Shown one piece after another: positions 35,601 through 44,999 of a stretch of 64,000 nucleotides of DNA. The position numbers and the translations under genes are program-made. Source of the DNA: Cryptomeria japonica (Eukaryota; Streptophyta; Pinopsida; Cupressales; Cupressaceae); the NCBI RefSeq assembly GCF_030272615.1, contig NC_081409.1:242233332-242297331 (forward strand), in the 5' to 3' direction. Below the pieces are notes generated by a model. It did not search any database, was not told the origin of the DNA, and was given only the letters and a program-made list of their open reading frames with translations. How positions within the stretch are numbered: the first letter of the stretch is position 1; every line of letters starts with the position of its first letter.

Positions 35601-38600
35601 TCTTGTTTTCGAACCCTTAGTGACTATGCCAAACACAAACCCCACCTTTTGCAAGTTGTTTGATCACCATAACATATTTCCATGGAGGTGATCCCTGATC
35701 ATTACCTACCTAATTCTCTAGGGTTGCTGAACTTGAACTAGTAGCCATTTTTGAATAAATTGCTGTTAATAGCAAAAAATAAAATAAAAAAATGTATCAC
35801 TCACAATGCATATAAACATAATAAAAACAAAAAAGTTTTATTATAATTAAATAATAATTTATATCTAGGTAACCAGCCTTTGCTAAGAATTCTAGCCAAA
35901 AGCAACTTGGGAGAAAAAAATGCTAAACTAACAGAGCTTCAGGGAACCAAATTAGAGCCCCCAGATTTTTGTCTTAAATTGAGAATGACATTTAAATTTT
36001 CTACAAGATTCCAGTCGTCCTCAAAAAAATCTGTTCATAAATTTACCTAAAGATCTTTATTAATCTCTTTTACCCGATTCTAACAAGGGACTGCAAAGAT
36101 TGGATAAAATTACCTTACAAGTTTACAATTTCTCACATCTTCAGGCAAATATGTAAGACTTATTGAGAGATTTCCAGCATATCTCCTTTGAAGGACTTCT
36201 CATTCCAATGATTAGCCAAACGACCAGCCGACCTTGACTTTCCACAGCAATCCTGCTCTACCTCCTCCAAATCTTTTTTATAAGACCATCCATAGGTTCC
36301 TTTCTAATCTTTGTTTTTTGCAGGAAAACATCAGGTTTTTGTTCCTCTATCAACTGCTTAATCAAGTAATGTTTTGTCAGATGCATTCAAGCCTCTGACA
36401 TTACAGCTCAGTCACGACTGTGTGGTGGAGGGACTTACCCCTCCACCTGAATAGAAGGCTAAAATAAAGGAAGTATATATCTACTTTTCTGGCCTCTTGT
36501 TTCCTATCCTTCCTGATTTCCCAATCTAGTATCTGGAAGATCTTGCATTGCCTGAGAGCACAAAATATTTGCACAATTTGTTCGGCCTTTTATTTTAGCG
36601 ACACAGCATTCCTCTTCCTCTATGTTGCCTGGAAAACTTAGGGAATAAACTGACTTCTCCAGTACTTCAATTCAAGTATATTCTACCATTTCATTACCTT
36701 GAATTTGTGTAATAATATCACCTTCATCCTCTCCCCTCAACATCACAACCAACTCCAGAAGGCAAAGCCTTTTCATCATCCAAAATTTTAGAAGAAGAAA
36801 TTTGGTGCATCAATTTTTCCTTTATATCAATAACCGCATTAGCAGGCCCAAACGTCCTGGATCATGTGAATTCTGATCTGAATCTACTGTCACTTTCTTG
36901 GGATGCCAGAATTTTTTCCTTTGCTTTTCAACTTCTTCAACATTACCTTTTCTTTATGACAGTTTCTGGCCACATTTTCAACACAGTGGCAATTAAAACA
37001 TTTAAAAGGCACTTATAATCCAAAACTTTATTCCAGGAACCCATTGACAAACATAACTTAATTGCTTGCATTATGAGCTTAGAAAGGTTCACTTTAACAC
37101 AGTTTCTAGCATCAGTGGCCAGTCCTTATCTGTTACAGCTGAAAACCAAAGGAATTCTCCTAAAGCGTGCACAATCTCATGGAAAATCTTCACAGAACAG
37201 AACTCTTGTGGTGAATTGTATGAGTCTATTCACAGGGGCACATCTTACAATATGCCAATAACATCTTCATAAGGGTTAAAAAATGCAAACCATGGTTTTA
37301 AGAACAATCTGGAATTGACCATAAACGAAGGTTTGCCTAAAAAATTCTTTACCTATCTTCTTCAGACTTGAGACTACAAAACCATTTGAAAAAAAAACCT
37401 TTTGTTAAAAAACTGATCTCCGGTCTAGGGCAGTCTTGCCAAAATTACCCCATCCTTTATTTAATATATTTGATGGAGGTTAAAATACCAATGGACCTAT
37501 TCATGATTTAATATATTCGATGGGGGTTAAAATGCCAATGGATTTTTCTATTGAGGCTTTTTTATTCATCTCTGCAATCAATTTATAAGGCAATCTGGGT
37601 TATTGATTACCAGGATTTCTTCTGAGGTACAAAAATCCAATATTTTCAGGCACATGAATTGAGTTTTTCAACAGTGGAGAATTGACCTCCTCCATCTGAA
37701 CCTTATTATTTGCACAATTAAAAATGAAATTGTGATTACCATTGTCTGATCCTTCTCCAAACAGTGCTGCACACTCCTAATAGTTTTGGAATCAGTAAAG
37801 ATTTCAAGGACACAAGCCATCCTTTTTCTGCTTGAAAATGATCTTGTCCTTTTTTCTGGCATGCTCCTGATTGCTCCAATTAGTTTGCTGATTGCTTCTG
37901 CTCCTCACCATTTACCCCCACTCCCAGTCACTGCATGTCTCATATCTTAAGGTTTGACATTGATGACATTGAAACATGCAGTTATTGTTATATAAATTTT
38001 CTTATTTCTTATTTATTTCTCTTTCATTATGGAGTTACTTTTCCAAATTTAGTTGTTCTAAACTAGGTTGCAATGTATGAGCTGTGAATTGCCTTATCAC
38101 ATTTATGTTGCTTTGAATTTATTCAGTTTGAATCACTTCTTCCCACAACATGCTTACATTTTACATCTACAAATGTTTATAATTGCTTCATGGTGTATCT
38201 GTAAGGCATATAAACATAGATAGTATCATTAGAGGTGTAGATCAGGAAATTGGCAATCATCAAAACAATAGCAATTAGGACAACCACAAAACCTAAAGCT
38301 GCTATGAAAGCAATCCTAATCCAATCAATGAAGACATAAAGACAAGATATTCAAATCAAATGAAATTGAAGCAAACCGATGCAGATATCTCCTTCATGTG
38401 GCTCCATTATTCTTCTTTCACCTTCAAATTTGATGTGGATCTCACTTACAAGTGCAAAATGCAAGTGGAAAGCAAGTTGTTGAGAGATGAAATTTGGAGC
38501 ATAAGGTTACTCGAAAATGTGATTGATTGATTGATCCTTTCATTGAAGAAAATCATCCAATTTATAGACAAATTGGAGAGAGGACAAGATTAGCATGAAG

Positions 38601-41214
38601 AGATTTGAAAGGAAATTCAAATCAAGAATGACAAATTATGACAAATGTGTGACATTTTCTATGCAAGGTGTATGACAAATTATGACAAATTATGACAAGA
38701 TTGAAATGCCATTCCCATGACAAAGGGGAAGAGAGAAAATAGCCTCCATGATTGCAACAAATGGAAGCATAAACATAGGAGAAAATGAGGGAATGAATTT
38801 AGAGGAAATATTAGAAAAATTAAAGAAAATAGGAGAAATAGAAATTAGGTGAATTAATTAATAGGTTTTCATCCATTAATTAATTCATGAAAGAGACCTA
38901 GGACTAAATAAATAGATTTATTTAACCCACAAAGAAGAAGAAAATGATTAAATGAACAAATCATAAAACCCTAGAAATAAGAGGACAAGGAATTAGGTCA
39001 AGACAATAAGAAATTAATGTAGGTTCGATCATGATTCTAATTGACAAAGGACCAATGTTGGTAAATGATTGAGATTGGTTGACAAAAATCAATGACAAAT
39101 TGACCAAGATTGGCAAGGAGATCAAATTGATAGGCGCCAATTGATGAGGAACAATGACTAATTGATCCAAATTGACATGATTGAAAAGGACAAGGATCGA
39201 TGACGAATCGATCGCAAAATGACAAGATTGACAAGGACAAGGATTGATGACGAGTCGATTGCAAAATGACGAGATTGACAAGGACAAGGATCGATGACGA
39301 ATCGATTGCAAAATGACGAGATTGACAAGTTGATAATCGCAAATGATTATGAACAAGCTAAAGATAATTGAAAGATTGACAAGAGGACAAAAACCCTAAT
39401 TCTATCATCGATTAGGATTGACGATGTCCAAAATGATGATAAATGAGCATGCACCATGATGCGACAGGATAAGATCGACCAAAATCATGATTGAAGATTG
39501 CTATCGACAAGACCTAATTCGAAAGCGATAAAAATGAGGAATGCAGAAGAAGGACTCAATGCTCGCAAATGATAAAGACCAAGTGCACAACATAGAAGAA
39601 ATGTTAATGCGACGCAAGAACCCTAAAATAAGGCAATGCGCAAATGTTAAAGTATGACTCCACAAGCGTTGACCATTTTTAGACGTCTACAAGAGGATTA
39701 GCATGCAGTGCAATCTCACTTGATCTGATAAGGCATGTGATGATTGAGTTTTGTAATGTATAGGTAGTCTGCATCATTAGGAAGTCTTAAGACCAATACA
39801 AATTCTTATATGAGCTGAGACTATCTTCTTATGGCATTGAGGAGCATAGTGGGCCAGCAATATCTATTGCCACTACAGCGGTTCTTTCTCGTTGAGTTGA
39901 AATATTTAATTTTGGTGCTTGTCCTTTGCTTGGTGTGTAAGTTTTCTAGCCTTTTATTGTATATGAATCTTATTAAATAATTATAAATATGTGGGATTTT
40001 CTGTAATCCTAGATTGGTAATTGTCTGTTTCTTTGTTTGCCAAGGATGGAAAATGAACGTAAGGAGTCTCATGGTTTTGAGATACATATCCTCAGTGAGT
40101 ATGCTTTTAAGCAATGTAGCCACCTGAAGAAGTATCTTTAACCGTTGAACGTACAATATTAAGACTTGGAAGAGACACTCTAAATTATCACTTGCTAACT
40201 CACTCTCAACAATGTGTAATATAATTGCCTCCAATTTTATTGGATGTATAAATATTCAAATATTATCTTTTGAGAAAATTTAGATCAAATAGGAATCAAC
40301 ATACTGAATAGAACAAATCAGGAAACCTCCACTTCTGTAACAGTGTGATAATGAAGTTGAGGTTGTTAACCCAATGCAAAAAAAACTATATTACACTAAA
40401 TTATTCAATTCCATACTGATCGTTGTTTGACTAGGGGAATGATAGGGTGCAACAAAACTCCTAAAAGGAGAGATACAGTTTCAACAATAAAATTTCTAAA
40501 AGGAGAGATACTGCTTCAAGAAAAAGAGGAAGCATAAGAAAAGAGTGTTTGTTCAAAGCATTTTCTTCTCAACATCATATGTTTTTGGAATTTTCACTGT
40601 CTGCAAGCAGTATAGGGTTCTTCTAAGCCGAGGGCATCATAATATATCACAATCTTGCAATGGAAGTCTGCAACGTACTATGTTAATCATTTGAAAAGTG
40701 AAAGAAGATTTAATGTAGAATCTCCCTAGCTATAATAGTGCATGGTAGGAATGTTTATAGATAACATTAATTTTTTGTATCAAACACTTTTTTAACTGTT
40801 TTTTCTTTGATTCTTATTTTCTGAAATATGTTTATCAAGCTGTGTTGCACAATCGATGTTAATTCATTTTCTCGAAAAGAGTCCCTTAAAGTTGTCACTT
40901 TAGGCAGCATTGCCCGAGTACTTCTGTAAATATTTCTAGTAATGTTTTTATTTTATGATGTAAATATTTCTGAAATTATTTCTAGTCAAACCTTAAATTG
41001 ATTGATTTTATTGAGTTTGCAGCTATCAGCTAAGGATCATCAACGTTTCCAAGCGGCTTATGCAACTGTGTTGAAAGCCCACATGGATGCTTTGAAGAAG
41101 AGGGAAAGAAAAGATAGGAAAGAGAAGAAAACTGCTGAAAATGATGAGAAAAATACACAAAGTGGAAAGAAGGCAGCCCAAAGCAAGAAACCAACACCAA
41201 AACCATCTACGTGA
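23653..41214 (+). CDS. SRP14: SRP14, signal recognition particle 14-kDa subunit (4 coding exons)
   Basis: The joined exons (23653-23655, 23829-23922, 27143-27261, 41023-41214; 408 bp) encode 135 residues. Landmarks are LLETDPFLTELTKMYE at the start, GSVWVTLKR at ~23-31, YRCLVRATDGKK at ~56-67, then HQRFQAAYATVLKAHMDALK and a lysine-rich tail. These are the conserved blocks of SRP14; length is close to the animal protein. SRP14 pairs with SRP9 on the Alu domain of 7SL RNA in the cytosol and slows translation during targeting to the ER. Phases agree at every junction: exon 2 ends after the first base of a codon that exon 3 completes; introns 1 and 3 are phase 0. Donors are GTGAGT, GTAAGC and GTCAGT; all acceptors end AG. 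No damage seen, so it is probably functional. Confidence 0.95.
23829..23922 (+). CDS. SRP14: SRP14 coding exon 2
   Basis: Ninety-four bases after TTTGCAG encode V2 through the first base of Ser33, covering the first helix and the GSVWVTLK strand. The donor is GTAAGC at 23923. Confidence 0.93.
24776..25185 (-). mobile_element. 3' end of a retroposon / LINE in intron 2
   Basis: Nine T at 24776-24784 on the + strand read as an A tail. On the reverse strand a partly open ~65-codon tail (with one in-frame stop) ends near 24945, followed by GGGCTTTGCCCTTTGTATG and an AT-rich 3' UTR, a layout common at plant L1 3' ends. No target duplication was found, so boundaries are approximate. Confidence 0.45.
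25542..25760. repeat. ~109-bp diverged tandem duplication
   Basis: The segment starting CTAGTTGGATCAACAGAATATTA at 25542 recurs at 25651 with substitutions, carrying GAATTGACGATGTTT / GAATTGACAATGTTT at matching offsets. Confidence 0.7.
26691..27040. mobile_element. Non-autonomous hAT element (MITE), 334 bp, in SRP14 intron 2
   Basis: The element (26699-27032) begins CAGTGTTCCATGGGG and its right end read in reverse begins CAGTATTTCTCAAAG. It is flanked by 8-bp near-identical duplications, CGTCTAAT (26691-26698) and CTTCTAAT (27033-27040). CAGTG ends plus 8-bp duplications are hallmarks of the hAT superfamily. GGGGATG/GTCCC words near both ends match the subterminal words of the hAT element at 29626-32992, whose right end shares the first ten bases CAGTGTTCCA. 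No coding capacity. Confidence 0.75.
27143..27261 (+). CDS. SRP14: SRP14 coding exon 3
   Basis: One hundred and nineteen bases after TTATGTAG encode the basic loop (SKKKRKLQD) and the RCLVRATDGKK strand, ending ISTT. The donor is GTCAGT at 27262. Confidence 0.93.
28468..29100 (-). pseudogene. L1-type ORF2 C-terminal RNase H domain
   Basis: The reverse strand reads YNDASKVNPGPA near 28930, AEWEALVAG near 28800 and EVDSQIIVNVVN near 28720, the D-E-D carboxylates of the RNase H found at the end of many plant L1 ORF2 proteins. One in-frame stop near 28654 separates it from the C-terminal HVSHCYRSQNKASNHMA helix. Being - strand, it could be the tail of the same L1 whose head lies at 35.9-37.9 kb. 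Confidence 0.8.
29243..29617. repeat. ~226-bp diverged tandem duplication
   Basis: CACAATAGGGTG begins both units (29243 and 29469). Later landmarks repeat in order: GGCCCAAGAG / AGCCCAAGGG, then CATGAGGTGGTGTAC / CATGAGGTGGTGTGC. The hAT element starts just after the second unit. Confidence 0.75.
30148..30306. ncRNA. Long inverted repeat / hairpin in hAT1 leader
   Basis: Arms 30148-30218 and 30236-30306 are each 71 bp, face each other across a 17-bp loop and match at 63 of 71 positions with no gaps by eye. A transcript of either strand would fold into one long stem. It lies upstream of the transposase start. No evidence of processing is available; the RNA call is inference. Confidence 0.55.
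30396..32650 (+). pseudogene. hAT transposase (BED finger, DUF659-like, hATC) relic
   Basis: An acidic N-terminus starts at ATG 30396 and stops near 30538. A BED-type zinc finger follows (WKCNICGEEWFGSITRVNAH at ~30668-30727, then a frameshift before VELCPFLED). The catalytic region at 31237-31617 has IVVDGWTD, QVVTDATHTC and WWTPCCVHAMNNALKDM. 32010-32231 resembles the insertion domain. The hATC dimerisation region lies at ~32250-32470 (TAERNWSTYSFIH). Stops and frame changes throughout make it inactive. Confidence 0.85.
32866..33000. repeat. Right subterminal C-rich zone of hAT1
   Basis: TGTCCC, GTCCCC, CCCCCG and TGTCCCCTTG words recur within 100 bp in otherwise AT-rich DNA. They mirror the GGGGAC/GGGGATG words at 29638-29720. 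Confidence 0.7.
33651..33984. repeat. 166-bp tandem duplication inside hAT relic 2
   Basis: CTATATAGCA starts at 33651 and 33817, and AGGTCATCCT at 33801 and 33967, so the period is exactly 166 bp. The copies differ at only a few bases. Confidence 0.95.
34756..35001. repeat. 123-bp tandem duplication inside hAT relic 2
   Basis: ACTGCAATGACATTTATATA begins at 34756 and at 34879. The two copies are nearly identical up to GATGTCTCTACAAGT. Confidence 0.95.
34971..35194. repeat. ~112-bp tandem duplication overlapping the previous one
   Basis: GGTTTTAGTGATGTCTCTAC (34971) and GGTTTTGATGATGTCTCTAC (35082) open two units. Both contain GCCAATAAGGTGG (35009, 35122) and AACCAAAGGGTGTTTGATTG. They are more diverged than the 123-bp pair. 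Confidence 0.85.
35950..36430 (-). pseudogene. L1-type ORF2 endonuclease fragment
   Basis: In the reverse strand CNVRGLNASDKTL starts near 36420. IKQLIEEQKPDVFL and a KTKIRKE run follow, then GKSRSAGRLANHWN near 36200 and FKGDMLEIS near 36150. These match the start of the AP-type endonuclease of plant L1 ORF2 (ISWNVRGLN, ETK, GRAGGLA, FKGD blocks). Frameshifts and stops are present. It ends near the second hAT relic. Confidence 0.75.
36780..37880 (-). pseudogene. L1-type ORF1 (DUF4283-like, zinc knuckle) fragment
   Basis: The reverse strand gives FVVSSLKKIGKEFF and VYGQFQIVLKTMV around 37300-37400. VNLSKLIMQAIKL lies near 37070, and PFKCFNCHCVENVARNC near 36975, a CCHC-like knuckle in which the histidine is replaced. 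Upstream 37668-37862 is a basic N-terminal part. Order, strand and spacing to the endonuclease fit one L1 element. Broken by several stops. Confidence 0.7.
38231..39696 (-). mobile_element. Solo LTR (1456 bp) with perfect 5-bp duplication
   Basis: AGAGG at 38231-38235 and 39692-39696 flank 38236-39691. The ends are TGTAGATCAGG on the left and GTCTACA on the right. In reverse it starts TGTAGACGTC and soon reaches AAAAATGGTCAACGC, also present at the same place in the solo LTR at 59089-60320, so both belong to one family. A solo LTR forms by recombination between the two LTRs of a full element. It sits in SRP14 intron 3, opposite to the gene. Confidence 0.9.
39186..39326. repeat. Three 47-bp tandem units inside the solo LTR
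   Basis: AAGGACAAGGATCGATGACG starts at 39186 and 39280, and with one substitution at 39233. The units are almost identical. Overlapping frames of 101 and 131 codons here are produced by the repeat. Confidence 0.95.
41023..41214 (+). CDS. SRP14: SRP14 coding exon 4 and stop
   Basis: One hundred and ninety-two bases after GTTTGCAG encode the C-terminal helix (KDHQRFQAAYATVLKAHMD) and a ~38-residue charged, Lys/Glu/Pro-rich tail, ending in TGA at 41212-41214. Confidence 0.95.
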   Translation, partial: LSAKDHQRFQAAYATVLKAHMDALKKRERKDRKEKKTAENDEKNTQSGKKAAQSKKPTPKPST

Positions 41215-42640
41215 ACTTTCCTTCTGATAAATTATTTGAATTGATCTGCACGAGGCAGCTGAATCTTTGAGCTTATTGTTGGACTAGCTTCTTGTTCAGC
41301 ATGATGCAGTATTTGCATTTGCTAGTTGGAATCAAATTTATGGATTGCAGAAATATAAATGACATAGTTGCCATGATGGCAACTATTGTGCTGGGTTTTT
41401 TCTGTTGCCAAACCTGGAATTCAAAAGTTCAGTACAATATTGTAGATGATTCAATGTTGAACATTACTGATTTGATGACAACAATGTATCTCTGAAAGCT
41501 GTTGCCAATTTTCCGCCATTTACATCCCATTGTGTGGAAATGATCACAATTATTTATCATTAATGTGTGCTTGCAGTTGATCTATAAATTCATAATTTAC
41601 TCGTGAACATTGGCAGTATCGATGCGCTCTTGGAAATTTCCTTTTTAAAGTGAAAATATTTATATTTGTTGTTTCACGTCATCTCTACTGAGAAGAGAAT
41701 ATGTTTGACTGCCTGTACAAGCAATCTAGGTTGGCATCAATCTCATTAATTCCCTGAATATGTGAATAACTGCTGACTCGTGGCAATATATGAATCTATA
41801 TTTTTAAACATACTGTCAACTACAGTATAAAGTGGCATTAGTTATGAACCGTATGATAGGTAAATACAATGCAAGGTTGGTTAATGATTGAATTGTCAAA
41901 TAAAAGATACGGGAAAAACATAGTAGAATGGTGCTATTTGTAACGTTAGATATATGATAAGAACAAGCTATTCTAGAGAATGTGAATATAACATACTCTT
42001 TGTGATGAAATGCAGGGAATGTTTCATGAAGAAAAAAACAAATTTGAAGACAATTTTGTGGAAGAGCATGGGTTGATAAAACAATGACAATACTATTAGG
42101 TGGGGATAAGAATAATTCATAGTTTACAACTCTGAAGTAGGTTAATGGGAAAATATAGAAATCTGAGCCAAACCAAGCATCTGTATTTGTTAGTGCCTCT
42201 TTTAGTTCAGGAGAATTTCATGAAGATTTGATTACCTTATATACTCGTGATGAGTTGTTAATCCCCCTTGATCACATTACTTATGATTAATAATGGTTTG
42301 TCCCAACTGCAATCGAATCTTATTATTTAATGATGTTTTGTAAACCTTTTTAGAGAGCACACACTTGCATAGAAGTTAAAAAAAAGCCTAGGGCCAATCA
42401 TGACAACTTTGACGATCATGTGGCCTCTATTAATATCTCCTTCCCTTTGAAGATGCAATCCATGGTGACCTTGGAAGCACCAGTTTATAATAAGCAAGGA
42501 AAACATGATAGCAATTCAAGCCAACTAGTGGAAGAATTGCAGGTATTGGGTGATAATCTTTTCACTGAGGATCTTTCCACTGGAGCCAGCATTGTGTAGG
42601 GACCTTACCGCATTGGTTCGATCTTCGTACAAGAACCTTT
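41215..42640 (+). other. SRP14 3' UTR and downstream DNA
   Basis: The first few hundred bases after the stop are likely 3' UTR. I could not choose a polyadenylation site with confidence; AATAAA-like words are weak here (one AAATAAAAG at ~41899). Beyond ~41700 nothing is recognisable before the gypsy remnant. Confidence 0.4.
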
Positions 42641-42649
42641 GAAGTATTA

Positions 42650-44650
42650 TTTTTAAAGTTGGATCCAGAATCGATCACCAACTTGAGAATGTGGATACAC
42701 ACAATGAGCATTTAGTGTCCTTTTTAACCTTAGATTGTTTGCATAATAGGATCTCCTGAACTTTTTGACTAACCTGTTATATAAGTTGCAGAAATATTTC
42801 AACAAGTCCATTCTGTTTATGTGTGAGTGATTATGCCTATAAAACAAGCCTGGAATAGATTATGCCTAGTAGATCTATGCAACTCACCAGATGTTGGCGA
42901 GTTTAATACATGTGTATGAAATGGACAAGTGCCATGGTGATGGACTGGTTTGGCAATCAATTTGAGGACAGAATGCTGTGGATTGTTAAACAATAAATCC
43001 AGCATTTCGCAAAAGGTATACCTGTAATTGTTGACAAACCTTTGTTGTAGGTAGATGCAATGGATGAGGGTAATCCAAAATGAGCCCCCATATGACGAAA
43101 TAAGAGTCTGGAAGTCGCAGTTGTGATGGTGGCCTTCTTACATTTAACCACAACAGCAATATTTAAGAATTTATCATGATAAACATTGAATTATTCTCAT
43201 GTTTTGTTGTAAATATTTTCAAGAAGAAATACACCCTGATGGATTTGGAAGGTTGGGATGGAACCAATAGAATTTCCAATTTGTGTTTTGGCTTGGTAAT
43301 GTTGCAAGAATGCATGACTTGACATGCATCCCTTTCATTTCATGCACGTGGCTGACAGAAATTTGTTAAAGAATAGCAAGTGTTTTGCTAATGCCAAAAT
43401 GCCCAGTTGTCATGGAACAGTGCACTTCGAAAATGAGTTTTTGCCCTGAGGTACCATATTGAACAAGGTGGCATTTAAGTTGAAGATAAAGTCATTATAG
43501 AAGGTTAAGATAGAATTCTGAGGCCTGGTGAGAACATTGTAGGTCTGCAAAATCTGTGTCTGCAGCTTTGTTGTCGTTGCAATGTTTATTTTTGATTATC
43601 TAATGGAATTGTTCGAGTGGGTCATCCATTTCTCATTACCATGCTTTGTGTAGGATGAAATTGGAGATGTTTGTGATTAGGTGAATTATTTTCTCTCCAA
43701 GATATAATGCTACTTTTATTTCACTTTGATAGCCTCTTAGATGTCCAATTTGAGTGAGCATTGCCTAGAGTACATAGTTTGATGTTAAAGTCTCATTCTG
43801 AAATTGAAATTGATGTCAAACACGGTGGGACAAGTGCAAAACATGCAGGCACTTTAACTTCATCAAAAGGTATGTTGTTGTGATGTTCTCTACTGATTTT
43901 TTTACTTTGTATGCACAATCCAATTCAATGGCAAAGGGGTGCAAGGATCCAAGAAACTTCCTAGCTTTGAGAGTGCATGAAATTGCAATGTGTTGGCTTT
44001 GATCTTCTCTAGATCTACCTGTACACTTGTATGGTATTGATAATCTTGATATTGAAGATGAATGAAAACATCACATATCTATTTTACGTGTACTTCGTGT
44101 TGGTGCATTGTGGTTAAGATGCATGCGCCATGCTTGGTGTGTTCTTAGTATGCCCCGTTATAGATGTGAATCTTGTCTAAATATACAATGATACAGCTTG
44201 TGGATGACCTCAATATGTTGTTCATTAGGGGTATTGACTAGGAAAGAACACATTACCAACCATTCATAGTTTTCTTCGTTTTAGATGTGTGAATTGATTG
44301 GAAGTTGATGGTAAACTTATTTCATGTTAATCTTAAAAAATATTGTGCACTTTAGTGCTGGTCCAAAAGGTCATCTATGGCTAAAAGCGACTATGGATTA
44401 TTTTGTGTGATTTTGTTGAACATGTAATTGTCTAAGTACTATTGGTATGATTCATCTTTCTTTGACATAAGTAGGGTTGGCATGGCACAAGACAAATAAC
44501 TAGGTTTGATCTTCCCTTGGTTTATGAGCTCTTGAATTGCAACAAATATCCTCATTTCCTAAGCAGATTGACAACAAAGCTGGAAATTTGGAATTGAGAT
44601 CTTAGGTTAAGTCAATTTGATATATGACTTGTAATGTGATGGAAATCCTT
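42650..44650 (-). pseudogene. Degenerate Ty3/gypsy pol (RT to integrase)
   Basis: In reverse order: an RT start near 44560 (IQELINQGKIKPSYLSCAMP, then LLMSKKDES, the VPKKDG block); LLAIDD and VYHQLPI near 44300-44380; and EWLVMCSFLVNTPNEQHI near 44260, matching the MPFGLTNAP block. A H2C2 zinc region lies near 43330-43420 (TTGHFGISKTLAIL). Integrase core remains are at 42957-43151 (KKATITTATSRLLFRHMGAHFGLPSS). These blocks are typical of gypsy elements other than Tat (no second RNase H). It is riddled with stops and frameshifts and is an old relic. Confidence 0.75.
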
Positions 44651-44981
44651 GTGTTTTTGAAAGACAACTTGCTTTTGTAGCAAGGTAGCAAGCTGTTGAA
44701 GTTGTACAACTTGTGCGAGGGGTTTTGCAACAAGATTGTTTTTCTTAGCAAGATGACTGCCTCTAGGAATACCAGTAATATGAAATTTGTGGGCATGGGA
44801 TGCAAATTTATTATCCCGCTTTTTAAATATCAGCGCGAGATTCTAGCATGTAATGAATGTAACTAGTGATTAACATATGCTATGGGTTAGCTTTGTAGGG
44901 TCACATCATAATGATATGTAGATGACTTACCAAGCGAGACACTACAAACTTCATGTGGGACAGGTTACAATGTCACAGATA

Positions 44982-44993
44982 GGCTTGATACCA
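44982..44993 (-). other. Possible primer-binding site of the gypsy relic
   Basis: The reverse strand reads TGGTATCAAGCC, close to the initiator-Met tRNA site TGGTATCAGAGC. It is only ~400 bp from the RT start, so gag would have been deleted. An LTR may follow to the right, but its ends were not found. Confidence 0.3.
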
Positions 44994-44999
44994 TACTCA

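Larger units (their letters stand above)
33419..35755 (-). pseudogene. Second hAT transposase relic (opposite strand)
   Basis: Read in reverse: a BED-like remnant near 35600 (LWKYV-type start, YSQVKAHLC); 35192-35542 with an acidic linker ending in an AFHV..RSPYW-like motif (WVRSPYWQKW); 34585-34803 (KDANFISRILIEFKEM, VKTDCQ); 34389-34620 (KYVVWTPCTVHSPNLVMQ); and 33422-33778 (HLLAYALSPKYYSTRL). These are the same blocks as in hAT1 but clearly diverged, so it is a different lineage. The hATC end seems lost. Three internal tandem duplications break the frame. No terminal repeats were found. Confidence 0.75.
27262..41022 (+). other. SRP14: SRP14 intron 3 (13.8 kb)
   Basis: GTCAGT to TTTGCAG. 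Transposon relics fill most of it: L1 RNase H, hAT element 1, hAT relic 2, L1 ORF1/endonuclease and a solo LTR. The unassigned parts are 27262-28460, 33000-33415, 37880-38230 and 39697-41022, where I see no gene; a 35-bp duplication of CTAAAAGGAGAGATAC lies at 40461/40496. Confidence 0.9.

Noticed and set aside
33060-35900. Terminal inverted repeats and 8-bp duplication of hAT relic 2
   Set aside because: I looked for CAGTG-type ends on both sides and found no convincing pair.
39037-39356. 101- and 131-codon overlapping - strand frames with repeated peptides
   Set aside because: They come from the three 47-bp units inside the solo LTR and are open in two frames at once.
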